Source: Gonatopus flavifemur
Lineage: Eukaryota > Arthropoda > Insecta > Hymenoptera > Dryinidae
Direction of reading: 5' to 3'
NCBI GenBank assembly: GCA_018340375.1
Contig: JAFFJZ010000002.1
Span: forward strand, 21,780,001-21,844,000
Length of the DNA: 64,000 bases
Below the pieces are notes generated by a model. The model ran no database searches. It had not been told where the DNA came from and worked only from the letters and a program-made list of their open reading frames with translations. The position numbers were made by a program, and so were the translations under genes. How positions within the stretch are numbered: position 1 is the stretch's first letter; the number at the start of each line of letters is the position of its first letter. Positions 10,542-23,079 of the stretch are shown here, in pieces.

Positions 10542-13500
10542 TTATAATCAACTATCTGAAAAATGCTATGACATTTGATTGATATATTTTAGCTAGCAGA
10601 GAATTTCTGTTGTAACAAAAGTGATGCCTCTTAGCACAACCCGAACACAATTTATGGAAAATTGCTGGTTAAGCGATCGAATGGAAATCAAACTATAATT
10701 ATTGATATAAAATGTATTACCAGGTAATACAAAGGCTGGTCAGAGACTGCTCAGGTAATGCTTGTAATAATCTTCCCGAAATTTTTCATTCGAATTTGTA
10801 TCAAAAGGTGATGACCCAAACTTTTGAGCTGTTGTTTGTTTTTCTCAAGATTGGAAGCAACGAGTGATAGCAATGGAAGAAGAATTTACTATCCGGATCA
10901 GCTGCAAAATTTTTAGAGCGCACGCTTCTTACATATACGTGATAACTTTGCAATTACAATAAACAGAACTGAATGTGGAAGCTTGGATCATTTATTGAAA
11001 TGAATTCACAACCAAATGTTGGAAAATCGATTTTGAAATTGATTTAATTCAGTTTATATTGTTTTCGAACATCATCAATTTGTTCTAATCAACCATTCGA
11101 GGTTCTGCAACATTACATTTTACTTGTTTTTGGATACAGTTGGTAATTTGTTTCAGTAAAAAATTCAAACTCCAATGGAATAAATTATGTGCATTTTCTG
11201 ATTTGTTATCCGATCTTGCACCATACTGGTTCTGATTTCAATAGTAGTATATCAATATACCTATATAGGTATTCTTATTCAACTAATCTTTAATGTTAAA
11301 TATATGTAAAAGTGTTTTTTCATGCAGTAATCAAAATGCTTTGTATTCAAAATATATTTCATTGTGTTTCAGAACTTGTTGCTGCTTTGATATATCAGGA
11401 TTGAATGAATTAACCAGAAATTACTGAATACCTATACATTCTGGAAAGCAATCCACACCAATAAGAATGTGATTGAACTGTATCAAGTGCATTGATGTAC
11501 GAATTAATATTGAAAGTAATAAATTGAAGAGATAATGATTTCAGTATTCCAAAACCATTGATTTATGGAATAAAGAAACCCACATTGATAGCAACATAAG
11601 CGGTATTACGGATTTCATTTATTTTTCGTGGCTTGGACTCGACTCACATTATTACCATGCCCAGTGAAACAGGAGAATCAAGGAAAAATTAGAGAGTTAG
11701 TTCATGTGTCAGAAATCAGGGTCGAATCTGGGAATCATGTTTTTCAAATATCCAACTGTCCGATGAAAAAGAATTTGCTTAAATTTCTATGCCATGTGGT
11801 GGTGGAAAACCTTGACCTACATTTGAGTCAGTCTGCATTGAAGAATGGTGCAAACATCACTGAATAATTATCTTTCTGTTGAACCATTTCTCAGTGACTT
11901 TCGGGACTGTATGTTTGAAAAAATACAAGAACGCGAGAAGAGTGTACAAAAATGGGGAGAGTCAAAGACAGAGCCAAGAAGAGACAAGAACAATGGTATA
12001 GAATGGAACTATGATATTCAATCAAATACTGACAATTTTCTGGTCAGGTTTTAAATGGATATTTCAATTTGGAAATTCCAAGCGAAGACACTTGAAACAT
12101 CAGCCACTTTTTGAACGAATTTTGAAATACGAAAACCGGTTGAAGTCGGACAAGAATTTTTTTTCTATCTGGGTTTTCTAGCAGGAATATTGATTAATTT
12201 TTAAACTACTATATGTTATTTATTGTCATAAAATCTCACATGATGGGGGGCAATATGAATACGAATTATTTATGCTAGGATTCATCGTTTTAGTTTACCT
12301 TGTAAATTAATCGACGAAAATTCAATTGATCCATTGCCTTGAATTTTATGAACGCCTGATCGATAGTTCAAGATATCAGTGAATAGAGCTTCAGATAAGA
12401 TTGCTTACTCGAATCTTGATATAATCGACTTTGTATATCATGTTTACAAAATGTTTTACAAAGGTTTGATCTACAATATTTTTTAGGTTTCTTTTTACAA
12501 CACAACAAAAACAACAAATGTATTACTAAGAAAAAAAAAAATTCTTGGTTGATTGGTCCATTTTAAAAGGTTATATACATAGATATGTGCGTTCGAAAGA
12601 ATTGAATTTCATGAAAATAATTCAAAATCAATTTTAAGATAATAAGATAATAAAATAGTATATTGTCACTCTCCTTAATATTTTGAGTTTTCTCCCTACT
12701 GTTTCTTCATAATAATTTGAAACAATAATATTCTTGTCAAATTGAAGACCCAATAACTTCAGTCTTCTTTAGAATGAAATTCTGTGAAATTCTATCACAA
12801 TGAATTTCTACAGTTATCAAATTTTCATGTCGTGATTTCAACAAGGAAGCATTTGCAGTTCAACAAGTGTTTGATTGAAATTTGGTTTGAATTACATATA
12901 TTGATTTGTTTCAATGTTTAGGGATGTAATGAGGTTGAGGGAGTGGAAAGATGAACAAAGATATCTGTAACCTCGATCGCAAGGTCATTTTCTGAACCAT
13001 TTGTTCCTAATCAAATGGAAAGCATTATCATTTTTGTATCCTTTTTTTTGAGATCTTTTTTACCTGCAAGAGGCTTGGCGAATGAACATGATTATTCGGC
13101 AATTTACTAATTGAAACTGGTAATCAAATAGGTGAACAAGAGAAGTCAATGTTTTGTCACATACGTTCATGCTATTCTTCATTGTTGGGCGGTTATCGCT
13201 TGCTTCGCGGAGTCGATTCTGCGGCGGAAGAAGAGGACTCTTGACGTGAGAGCCTATGCTGGAGCTGGAAGGGTCACGTGAGGCCCGAAGGACAGGGCAT
13301 CCTCCTTGAAGTAATGTATTCAACAGTCTCGGAGGAATCATGCTTGATTAAGAGGACACTAGCGCCTGGACGCTGATAAAATCCTTCTATGGACATTCAA
13401 GAAATGTTTTGTACAGCGATATTTTGAAAATATATCAAGTGTCTCAGTGCGAGTATCTCTTATTTCGGTTCCTGAGGATGTTTTAGTGGGTAAACTGCGA

Positions 13501-13779
13501 CAGTCAATCACAATTATCAACCATAGGATAGTTCTACACGCTAAGGAGCAATCCAGCTGCCTGATGGTGCATAAAGCGGCTTCTGTCAAGGAATTCCATT
13601 TATGTCGGATTCAATAGATTTCTCTATCTAGGGCAAAACGTGCAGAATTCCAATTGAAGCCGATTAATACCTATTAGATTTGAATCGGAATTCTTCACTC
13701 ATAATAGGAATTATTAGGGATGAATAGGATTTGTTGAACAGGGCAAACTCACCTCTGTGTCTCACCATGACATTCCATG
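10542..13779. other. Three-kilobase stretch with no supported gene
   Basis: Overlapping frames near 11628-12054 and 13060-13589 are unconvincing: interrupted, without motifs or paired splice sites. 13150-13350 is locally more GC-rich and could be an old retroelement or exon fragment, but I cannot identify it. 13629-13745 resembles a family B fragment. Confidence 0.4.
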
Positions 13780-13948
13780 GTATATGGGTTCCGATGTTTT
13801 CTTGCTAGGTAGGATTTTACCCATCTAGCAACTTAATTTCAACTCGCCGATCAATGTGGACTCTGTCTCTTGGTGATCTGTTTTTTTTTGCTGGCCTGTA
13901 GAGGCCTTCAACCTTACTTCACTGCTATGTTCCACCTCGAGATTCCTT

Positions 13949-14078
13949 CCCTGTTACAAATAATCTATGAAATCTCATTGACGAATAGAAGAATGAATGA
14001 GTTTTAATAAAATTCAATTATATTCAATCAGAAATTTCACCATTCGTAATAGAATTCAATAGAATATTTCCACCTGGG
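13949..14078. mobile_element. 130-bp MITE GG1, CCCTGTTAC ends, TT duplication
   Basis: Left CCCTGTTACAAATAATCTAT, reversed right CCCAGGTGGAAATATTC, flanked by TT. A second copy is at 60202-60331 with the same interior (ATCAGAAATTTCACCATTCG). Confidence 0.7.
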
Positions 14079-14164
14079 TTGGTATCTAGGCGTCCATGAT
14101 CTTGCGTTAGATGGGATGTTCCGGATCCAAAAACACAATTTCGACTCATTGATGGACACCGTAA

Positions 14165-14264
14165 TAGTGATGCACGATATTTTACCATATCGATATGTTT
14201 CATATCAACTTTGTCGAGTTTATATTAAATTTCGCAAAATATTGTGAAATATCGTGCATCACTA
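14165..14264. mobile_element. 100-bp palindromic MITE, TAGTGATGCACGATAT ends
   Basis: TAGTGATGCACGATATTT at the left is matched by its complement at the right (ATATCGTGCATCACTA), with ATATCGATATG near the centre. The flanks show no clear duplication. GTGATGCACGATA ends recall hAT-type MITEs of insects, but I cannot confirm that here. Confidence 0.6.
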
Positions 14265-14475
14265 TCCCATTCGGACCGTTTGTTGATCCGATTTTTTGGC
14301 TGATTTCTACTATCCTTTAAACTCGCTACTGTAATGCACTATGGTATATCATGGTATCTGGGCTCCGATTATTTTGTGCTAGATGGGATGTTTTTCATTT
14401 AGCAACTCAATTTTGACTCACCGAACAATTTGAAATCTATCTCTTGGTCATTTGATTTTTTTGCTCGCCTTTAGA

Positions 14476-14923
14476 TCAATTATTATCATCAATTAATGTT
14501 TCAACGAATTTTGATATTTAATCAATTGACAGTTTTAAGAATAGAATGTTATACTAACATCAATAAGCGTTTATAATAAAAATACATTACTATAGATTTC
14601 TAATGGAAGGAAACAATAGAGACTGATCGGACGAGTCACAAACTGCTTAGAAAACGATTCAGGGTTGATCTTGTTCATATTTGTACTTATCTGCTCTTAT
14701 GGGGATTTCGCTCCTTTTAATCGATTTCTATCGCTTCCTCTTTCCAGGGATGCCTGATGTACGGCATTGATCCTACTGTAAGTCTTCGCGTGGAAATTTT
14801 GCATATCGTGAGGAGGATGTTTTGATTTTGTCCAAAAAACATCTTCAGAATAATTTTTTTACATATCCTTTGTATTTCATCAGAACATTATAAAAATGTT
14901 CCTTCTTCCCATTTTACCAGAAA
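14476..14923. other. Unannotated stretch
   Basis: AT-rich DNA with no gene or clear repeat seen. Confidence 0.35.
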
Positions 14924-15354
14924 CAGGGCCGTCTTTCATTGCTTGAAGGCCCTGTGCCTACTTAGAATGGAGGCCCATGTAAGGAGACGTAAAATCTTGA
15001 AATTTTTAGAAAGCGATATGAGAAATTCAATGACCGAGTCGAGGCTGAACAATTTATCTATTATGTGCATCGAATCAGATTTATTAAAAGAAATAGATTT
15101 TGATGATTTGATTAATGACTTTTTGGCTAAAAAATGTCGTAAAAAACTGTTCAATCAAAGTGCAAAATAAATTTCAAAACGAATATATATATGTATGTAT
15201 TAGTTTCATTTTAAAAATAACTTGATTTTATTTCGTTTAAGTAATCTTTTTAAAAAAATATATAAAAATCTTAACGATTCTCTACGAAGAGGCCCTCCTT
15301 TTGCAGGAGACTCTGGGCTCGGGCCCGGTGTGCCCTGCCTTAAAGACGGCCCTG
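14924..15354. mobile_element. hAT-type non-autonomous element BB1, 8-bp duplication
   Basis: Ends CAGGGCCGTCTTTCATTGC and reversed CAGGGCCGTCTTTAAGGC. The flanks ACCAGAAA (14916-14923) and ACCAGAAG (15355-15362) match at 7 of 8 bases, the hAT target length. Opposed open frames in the middle have no transposase motifs. Related to the element at 51237-51541. Confidence 0.85.
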
Positions 15355-15472
15355 ACCAGAAGATCCCTAGAATATCCTATGCTGCATGAATGATAGCCAT
15401 ACTTGGAAAAAGAACACTTAAATTCACAATTTCCTCCCAACCCAAGTGGGAGGACAAAAATTAATTAACTAG

Positions 15473-15954
15473 CCCTGGTTCCAAAAAATCCAGAGAATCT
15501 GACGAAATGAAATTGAATGGAATTTGGTCAGAACATTGTGCAAGATTCAATCAGAATCACATTGACAAAATACACTCATCTGATTTAATCTAATTAAAAA
15601 TAGTTGAATAGGATTTGGTCAGAACATTGTGCAAGATTCAATGAAATTTTGCGAGAACCAATGGGTTTTTCCAACCACACTGAGAACCCGATTTTTTAGA
15701 TTGAAAGAAAATTTCTTTATCCTCATTCTGATAAATCTTGTTGTCAATGTAAAAGATAGTTCATTCCAATGAGAGAATTTTTCGTTGAATTGAAATTATA
15801 TTCTTCGAATTCAAGAAGGAATATATTTCTGTCTCAATTTGAAAATTTTTTGTTTCAACCTGATGAAGAATTTTTTCGTTGGACAAAATATTTATTAGAA
15901 TGAGGGCAAAGGAAATTTTCTTTCAATCTAAAAAATTGGGTTTTCAGTGCAGGG
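15473..15954. mobile_element. CCCTGGTT-ended element HH carrying family A copy 2
   Basis: Left CCCTGGTTCCAAAAAATCC. The right end, after removing 15678-15949 and one CA, reads TTTTTCCAACCAGGG, the complement. Inside, a ~45-bp segment containing TTTGGTCAGAACATTGTGCA is duplicated at about 90-bp spacing (15527 and 15617). No clear target duplication. Confidence 0.6.
15678..15949. mobile_element. Family A MITE copy 2, CA duplication
   Basis: Starts CACTGAGAACCCGATTTTTT, ends with the complement of CACTGAAAACCCAATTTTTT, flanked by CA. The inner CTTTATCCTCATTCTGATAA and its complement match copy 1. Confidence 0.85.
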
Positions 15955-16599
15955 TTTATTATACTATGGTAAGCAACGTTGTTCTCAATGTTTCTTATTT
16001 TTCTCCGCGGTTTCATAAGCCATCTATAGAACTTCTACAAAATCCGTAGCAGGACTTTGTCGAATTCATCCGAAACTGTGCTATTGGAACATCTCAACAT
16101 ATCTCTACAGGATATCTGGGTACGTAATTTGGACCATTCGTAAACCTCTGCTACGTTGGTTGCTGATGTGACAGTTCCGTCTTTTCCTAGGTGGTTGAAT
16201 CATTGATTCGTTTGTTGAGGAGTTAGTTTCTTTTTTGCGATAGTATATTCCGCTGCAAGGCACGGCACTGAATATATCTAAGTAGGATAAAATGCTCTTC
16301 GATTTCCCCCAAGATCCTTTGCACCTTCGTTCTCGTGTCTACTAGTCGCACCCAAATTAGTGTTGTCCTAAAAAAGTTCATACCTTCCATTGCATGAATC
16401 TTATTTCCTGGATTGTTGGTGTATCGATTTCATTTTGCAGTCATTTCAATCACGTGGATTGAGGGGAAAACAATCTTGAGGAGGAAACAGTGTATTTGAG
16501 TACTGTTTTTAATATAAAATATCCGTCGTGCACAATTTGTATACAATTTATGTGCAATTTTCAACATTTTTTCCACATGTGTAAGTTGATTGAAATTGC
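15955..16599. other. Unannotated stretch
   Basis: No gene seen. 16505-16565 holds an AT-rich ATACAATTTATGTGCAATTT-like segment similar to pieces at 17445, 25690 and 36550. Confidence 0.35.
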
Positions 16600-17136
16600 C
16601 CCAAGTGTGTATTAACAGCGGGCCCAATCTAAGCCCAGGGTGGGTGCCCATGCTGCCCAACGTGGGGTCAATTCTGAGATGATAACATCGTTCCCAGCTT
16701 GGCTGTATTGCTTTGCCCGGGGATTGGTAACACCATGGGCCCAGCATGAACTCAGACTAGGCAATCAATACTGCCCCTTCCTTTTCTTGAAATTGGAAAA
16801 TTGCTTTGAATTTTACCCCAACGGGCATGAATTTCAGCCCCATTTTGACCCAGTCTTGGGCGTAGTGTTGAGCCCCATCGTGCCTATATGGGCCCAAAAC
16901 TGGACCAAAGTTGGACCAAGATTCATACACGCTGAGGATTGTACGCACACGCTCGGGATATAAATTCACCCCAATCTTGGCCTAACGCTGGTCCAAATTG
17001 AGGCCAAGTTCAAATGTGCCTGCACTAAGATTCATTATTTTCATTTTCTACCAACCATAATTGTATGGGAAAGCACAACAGGGCCAAGATTGAGCCTGGG
17101 GCCCATTGTCATTATAGACAATACACGCTTGGGTGT
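16600..17136. mobile_element. GC-richer element V with inverted ends
   Basis: Outer ends CCCAAGTGTGTATTAACAG and reversed CCCAAGCGTGTATTGTC. Inside them GGGCCCAATCTAAGCCC and GATTGAGCCTGGGGCCC are inverted partners. The interior repeats TTGGNCCAA-like words. Base composition is clearly richer in G+C than its surroundings. The 107-residue frame at 16640-16963 is a repeat read-through. Limits are approximate. Confidence 0.55.
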
Positions 17137-17329
17137 AGTAATCACGAATAATTAACGATTAGCTCGCAATAGTTCAGATCGCTTAAAGGGAACGGAGAGC
17201 CTCTCGCATGTAGAAACTTGTTTGTCAATTATTTATGCCATATCATTAATCAATCTTTAGTTATTCGCGATGTTTTAACCGTACTTAGTTCCCCCTGTTT
17301 TACTGATATTTCAACTTAATTGGTTGCAG

Positions 17330-17419
17330 ATTCATCAACATTTATTATTGACGAAATAATCAAGGGAAATACCTTGAAAGAGCAAAACGTGTTTTCAACT
17401 CCTCCTAAATCTCCATCAG
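17330..17419 (+). CDS. Candidate 90-nt coding exon (unidentified gene), phase 1-1
   Basis: A strong acceptor (pyrimidine-rich tract with CCCCCTGTTTTACTG, then TTGCAG at 17324-17329) and donor (CAG|GTGAGT at 17420) bound a 90-nt exon. Read with two leading bases it is open: SSTFIIDEIIKGNTLKEQNV, then a proline/serine-rich FSTPPKSPS. It starts after phase 1 and ends in phase 1, so it can be skipped without a frame change. I do not recognise the family. The next exon, at 17603, continues in the same phase. The gene it belongs to is unknown. Confidence 0.45.
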
Positions 17420-17602
17420 GTGAGTTTTTATATGATCCTTGTATAGAATTTTTATAGAATTTGTATATAATTTATATGCAGAATACCTTCTCAATTGGTA
17501 AATCTCTTACAAAGTATTCGCAAATGACAAAATATCTCTGTAGATTTCTGCGAGTACCGCAAAATGATCAATTCATTTGAATACATTTTTCTAATGTTTC
17601 AG

Positions 17603-17686
17603 AAATATTTCACAAATTGAACGATTATGAATTTCCCTGCGATTTTATCCAATGCAAAGTTAATACACTTCAATCTTCGTCAAGAG
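17603..17686 (+). CDS. Candidate 84-nt coding exon following the one at 17330
   Basis: Acceptor TTTCTAATGTTTCAG and donor GAG|GTAAAG enclose 84 nt, again a multiple of three and phase 1-1. Joined to the previous exon the frame stays open: EIFHKLNDYEFPCDFIQCKV followed by NTLQSSSR. Two adjacent, symmetrical, in-phase exons with good splice sites are unlikely by chance. The product is not recognised. The last base (G) would join in frame to the ABCA-like exon at 56397, but linkage over 38 kb is only a possibility. Confidence 0.45.
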
Positions 17687-20083
17687 GTAAAGTCTTTCGT
17701 TGTAAACATTGAGAGTACATATACCTGGTGTGTATGTCTGATAAGTCGCGTGTATCTACGGTATAATGAGTGATACGCTGTGGAGGAAAGCCAAATATGA
17801 ATCTTGGAGTAAAAAGAGAAGGAGAGGACGCAGTCGCAGTAAGCTCTTCCTTCCTTCTTCGTTTTCTCATCAGTTAGCTAGTCATCAGTTGTTGTCTGTT
17901 CGTGACATTATTGAATACTAGTTTGTGTTCTCGTGACCTATCTGTTATCAAATAAAAAAACCCAACAATTTCAATTAAAGAGGGTGAAAACCCAGCATAT
18001 GTTAGAACATTCATAAACGCAGCTGTAGTTTTTACTGAGTTTTCGTATGTTATTCGATGGCGTGATGAAACTCCCATTTCTTTCTCTGCAGTACTCAATT
18101 GCTCCGTCTTTTCAAATATACAGTAGAATTTCTGGAAACAAACTTTATCACAGAGATATGGATTGAACTGATTCAAAATGATTATCAGAGAATCTTATTC
18201 GTGAAATCGTGTCGTTCTGAAATTGCATGAAATTAAAATTCATTGTGCATGATATCATAGATAACACAGAGGAATTAAATAATTCTCCTTCTTACGAGAC
18301 TATCAAAATCATCCCTTAAACTGTTCATCCCTCATATTTATCTAAACGGCATTGAAATTCAATGTTTCCTAGTGGTGAGAATTGGAACTTTTGTGAAGAA
18401 AAGAAAATACACAAATAACATCGAACGTAAAGGACACAACTTTGAAATGATATCACAAAAGATTCACAAATTCTTCCAATGAACTCTTATGTTTGAATTT
18501 TGTTTTTGAATTTGAATTTTCAATTCCAGCATTTCAGGAAATTCAATACTTCTCTTCATGCACGATATCTGAAAGAAAAAATATATTCCTTATTCATGAA
18601 ATTCGTATTTCAGTGTTTGAAATTCTGACTACACTTCCATCGTCCTTGTGGAATTCCTAAGAGGGATGATCCGTTTTTCTCCAAATTAAAAACGAACAAA
18701 AAAAAAACATTACGTAGTCAGCAACGCCACCTGCTGCCTGTAGTTTTTACGATACATATAACATAGGATATTTCGCGCTGCTGCTGTATTCGTTAATTAT
18801 ACGCGGATATTCGGGAATAAAAATTAAAATTCGATAAATAATGTGATGAATTAATGAATTCTAACTTTAGGAATATTTGAAAAGGCGTTTGATATTTTTT
18901 GTCACATCAACCGCTGCTGAAATTCTTCAAAGAATCAAAAACAGGAAGAATCGAAGAGAATATATTCTTACAAATGTGTTATAACTTTTCCAGAGTGTGA
19001 CTCTGGATTTGGTCGAAAATCGGAATTTATGTATATTCTAGCGAATAGAATCGTCTAGATTTCGCCCCTCAGTGAAATTTTGCTCAGATAAAGTACTATT
19101 TTTGAAACACAAATTGGGGGTGAGTAATAATAAAAAGTGGAATAAAGTGATTATTTCTGAAGTGTTAGATTGTTATCTATTGATTTATTCATCGTTCGTT
19201 CTGTGAAATTGAAAAACAAAAACAAAACAAAGTGAGAGTACAAGTGTGCAATTTTTCGATCAAGTGAATGGATGAAATATTAAAATAAGAGGCAAACTTC
19301 CTGACGTGAATCCTTCTTGGTCTTTTGGTGTCCATCCAGCCCGGTGCGTTGTGCGGATCGATTCTCGCAAGAGAGTGGGGCGTTTGAAGGAAATGTATAT
19401 ACATGTATACACACGTAGAGTATAACAAGGAACCAAAATGGGAGCAGGAACCGAAGCAATGTGAGTTTTTCTTATTTGACGTACGTGATTAATTTTTGTC
19501 ATGGATGACGAGGGAGCGAGATAACGTATATACACACATATACATATATATATATATATATATGTACACCACCACCCTTTACAATTTATCTCATACAAAT
19601 ATTATTGCACACATATATCAATGTGGAGTTACGTACCATACGAACAGTGCTGAAGTTTACAGTGGAAAAGTATATGTTGAAAACTTGCAACTTAAATCGT
19701 GAAAACTTTGTCCAACGTCGTCTTATCTTTTCTCGAACCTTTTATTGATTTATTTCTATATATTCTTGTGGTTCAACAAAGCGCAGGGAAAATTCATGCC
19801 GAAGAATGAAATTTCGTTCTCAAATCCGTTCGGTGAATCTCATGTCGATATCTATTGAATATTTAAATACGGATATCTCGCGTTCAAAGCTGTTCCTGAT
19901 TTATGACATTTCTCATTTGATTTTGATGATGTTTTCAGTGGATGAAAGTAACTCGGGGGACTTAACTCTCTCATGGAGAGGAAATTTTTAAAGGTCAATG
20001 ATGGTATCGTAGCATCATTGTTCGATCGTTAGTCCAGAAAAGTCTGGAAAAACTACCCCCTTGGATCAAATCTTCTAAGTTGA
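17687..20083. other. Mostly unannotated; possible promoter/first exon near 19.2-19.46 kb
   Basis: No confirmed gene. A TA/CA dinucleotide run lies at about 19527-19563. ATG at 19438 in a good context (ACCAAAATGG) reads MGAGTEA and meets a donor, AAT|GTGAGT, at 19461. Upstream ATGs near 19393 and 19403 weaken the case for a first coding exon. The minus-strand frame at 17874-18176 has no recognisable domain. Confidence 0.3.
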
Positions 20084-20717
20084 GGGGAGGTTCTCATTTA
20101 GCAACCCCAAAATAAGGTGATTTTCTCGAAGTAAATAAAGAATTTGGGGGTTTCCTCACTTGTTAATTGAGTCTTTAATTAAGAACATAAAAGAAGTTTT
20201 TCCAGCAAAAAATGATGCTATGGGGATTGTTGATAGACGTGTTGAAAAATAACCACCTAAAAACAACAGTAATCAATCCGGCGCCACTATAGCACTTACA
20301 AAAATGATCAGAAATCAAAAATCCAAAAATTTTTATGAAATATATTATATTTGTTGGAGGTTGTACCAATAAAACCAATGAAAAGTCTGAAATTAAAAAA
20401 ATTACAAACATGTAAACTTTTGTTAGCGTTTTTTCACCTTTTTTTCGCTCTTTAAAGTGCTATAAAAAGATAAAAAAAAAGGCAAATGTCATCTCTATTT
20501 AGGTTCATCCTCCAATAAATTCAATCAGCTTCACAATAAAGAAAAAGGAGCGATCCGTTCAGTAGTTTTTGAAATATCGTGGACCCAAACTTAAAAAACA
20601 TGGTTTCGAGAAATTAATGAGTTTCAAATAACTCGAGTTTTTAATTTACTTCCTTCTTCAGAAAAAAAATTCGAGAAAATCACCTTATTTTGAAATTCGC
20701 TCGATGAGAACCTCCCC
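20084..20717. mobile_element. 634-bp element K, GGGGAGGTTCTCAT ends, TTAA-like target
   Basis: Left GGGGAGGTTCTCATTTAGCA, reversed right GGGGAGGTTCTCATCGAGCG. Flanks are TTGA (left) and TTAA (right). AAATAAGGTGATTTTCTCGA is repeated inverted inside. TTAA targets are typical of piggyBac and Kolobok elements; no transposase is present. A truncated second copy lies at 33420-33814 in opposite orientation. Confidence 0.75.
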
Positions 20718-21191
20718 TTAATACTATTCTCCAATATTCTGAATATCTCTGAATATCTTCATCATGTCTATTTTATTATTTCTTGAGAGTACATTTACTT
20801 ATCATCCATAAAACTACCATATCGAAGACATTGGTTAAACTTTATAGCGATTGAGGGAGTCATTTGGAAGAGTTACGGTGTTACGGTAATAAATTCCCGA
20901 CCCTTATTTCAGCTTTCCATCACCATAGAACGTTACAGAACAATCCAGTTTCAATTTATGTTTTTAGGCTAAAAAATATCGGTTGATGTGTTCTTCCTTC
21001 AGAGACCGTTCGTTACCTTCGCATAACAAATTAGGTTGACTATAAAATCATTTGATGATGGCGGGATGAAGTGAAATTTTGACTGAATTTTCGAATTTTT
21101 TATGTCGGGGTAAAGATAATTTGGTACTAAACATAAAATGTACCCAATGCGAAGGAAAATCGAATCCTATTATGTGCAGAGCATTGAAACC

Positions 21192-21403
21192 TTTTACGAA
21201 GAGTAGTACACAGTTTACCGGATGTAACTAAGACTAGTGTAGATCGTGGACTTTAACGAAGAATAAGTATGGCTCGTCAGCTTTTCACGAAGATGAGCAC
21301 TGCTTTCACGATCTTCCTTGTGGATTGTGCTAGTTTTGGTGTGAACTTTATAAACTGTTCTACTCTTCGCAAGGAGCTAGACTGTAAGCTATGTTAGTTT
21401 CCA
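21192..21403. repeat. Imperfect inverted repeat
   Basis: TTTTACGAAGAGTAGTACACA near 21192 is matched by TGTTCTACTCTTCGCAAGG near 21356-21375, with further inverted words (CACGAAGATGAGC) between. Possible old MITE; ends undefined. Confidence 0.35.
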
Positions 21404-21630
21404 ACGACCGAGTTTTTGCTGGAGTAGAGTCGAGTTTTGAAACCTAGCTTTGCTGCATTCTAATACTTTAGCTTCGTATTCTGAATTCGAAATTAGTAGG
21501 TGAAAGCTAGCGACCGATTGTTGTAATTCTCTTCATTGTACTTGATGCGAATATTTTTCATATCAGAAATTGATTTAGTGTGGTTTTCGAGTAAGCGGTT
21601 CGTTACTCAAATACTTACTGAGAGAATAAT

Positions 21631-22368
21631 CCCATGCAGGTATTGCCAAGACTGAAAAAAACCCAAGCTTGTCCCAAGGTTGGCACATGTGTCAGAAACA
21701 AACCTCCGTGAAGAACAATTGGCCTAATATTGTTCCATGATTGTCCCGTTGTTCCCAATGGATAGTCAGTCATGGTACATTTGTTAATATTTTTGAAATG
21801 GTCACTACATTTGGTACAAGCTCGGCACGAGCGTACCAATTGTGCCAATATTGCCCACATGAGTGGCAAAATGTTCATAAATATTGACTGAATTTTGAAT
21901 TTACAATGGCTGAAGACTTGGGGATAACCATCGGGTCAGGGCTGGCCCGATTTTCCTGCCATAATTAATCTTACACACTAGTTTTACACACCAAGCGGAA
22001 TTTTATTGATCTAAGTAAGGATAGAACTTCACTTAATGGTAATAGGATACTTTTAAATGTAATCATACACGGAGATCAACTGATTTTGAAGAACGTTCTT
22101 CAATAATTCATGTTTTAAGATAACTTATGTACGGTATTCTGAGGGAGAAAGTCATGAACTGAAATGTGAATCAATTACTTTTTTCATCCATATCTGCGAT
22201 CAAAGTAGCATTGGTTGATGCTTGGTCAATGAGTTGAACCGGGCCTGGCAAAACCATTGGCCCAAGTTTGTCCTGATCTTATCATTCCCAAGCCTGGCCG
22301 AGTTTGGTCAATTGTTCAAGACAAGTCTCGGCAGGTCTCATGCCAGGCTTGGTCTATACCTACATGAG
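21631..22368 (+). mobile_element. 738-bp element S1, CCCATGCAGG start, AT duplication
   Basis: Starts CCCATGCAGGTATTGCC and ends CTACATGAG, flanked by AT on both sides. Internal words such as CCAAGCTTGTCCCAAGGTTG and GTCTCGGCAGGTCTCATGCC recur, inverted in orientation, in S2 (26020-26805). Its GC-rich ends flank an AT-rich centre. No transposase. Confidence 0.75.
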
Positions 22369-23079
22369 ATTCTATTCAAAGTTGCATCAATTGACATTTT
22401 GGAGTGCAGAAGTGAAGTATTTGTATCGGTATATTGTCGTTATTATCGAGGAATTCGATTATTCACTTTCATCAAGTATCGGCACGATTTAGATTCATCA
22501 AGAATTTTGCTAGAATTGATTCAATATCGATAAGAATTTGGCCATTTTCAAGACTCAGTGTTGTTCGATATCTATAGTACAACGATCGAATTGTTTTGAC
22601 CAGAATACAGCAAATGATGTCTCGTCAGCACTGGACCGTATCCCAGTTAGGCTCAATGTTTCCATTTCACCGTTGGACGGGACTATCGGCCCAGCATGAG
22701 TCCATTATGAGCCAAGTATATGGATCTACGATGTGCGATAAACAATAATTCTGCTTCAATTTTATCTAAAATCCTGACTATAACGGAATTTAATATGACA
22801 AAAGGAAGGTTTTGAAACAAATTACAAATTTTTCTGTTCAATTCAATTCAAGAAATTGCATTCGAAATTTATTGAGAGTATCTCTGGAGAAGATGTTTGA
22901 ACTTGAATGTAAGAAACTACGATCATTTTCCCAAAGTGCACGTAGAAAATTGTGAATTCCAAAAGAGGTAAACATTACGTGAGAGAATATTTCTGATGTT
23001 ATTCAAGCCGGAAATAAATTATTAAACAGAAGGAAGTAACTTATTTCCGAAGTTTTTCGATACCTATCTTTTCTTGATA
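22369..23079. other. Unannotated stretch
   Basis: A short GC-richer segment at 22620-22720 (GGCCCAGCATGAGTCC) recalls elements S and V. No gene seen. Confidence 0.35.

Larger units (their letters stand above)
13780..14475. repeat. Three diverged copies of a ~130-bp repeat
   Basis: Related blocks begin near 13785, 14085 and 14342. Each runs: a TATCTGGGCTCCGAT-like start, GCTAGATGGGATGTT-like centre, CAACTCAATTTTGACTCACC-like segment and a GGTGATCTG/TTTTTTTGCTGGCC end. The first two are separated by a CCC-ended MITE (13949-14078) and the second is split by a palindromic MITE (14165-14264). Confidence 0.6.

Noticed and set aside
13060..13589. GC-richer region with minus-strand frames
   Set aside because: The two frames are separate and interrupted; no domain, and splice signals do not pair in phase.
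16640..16963. 107-codon frame in GC-rich DNA
   Set aside because: Lies in element V and follows its TTGGNCCAA-type words; no domain.
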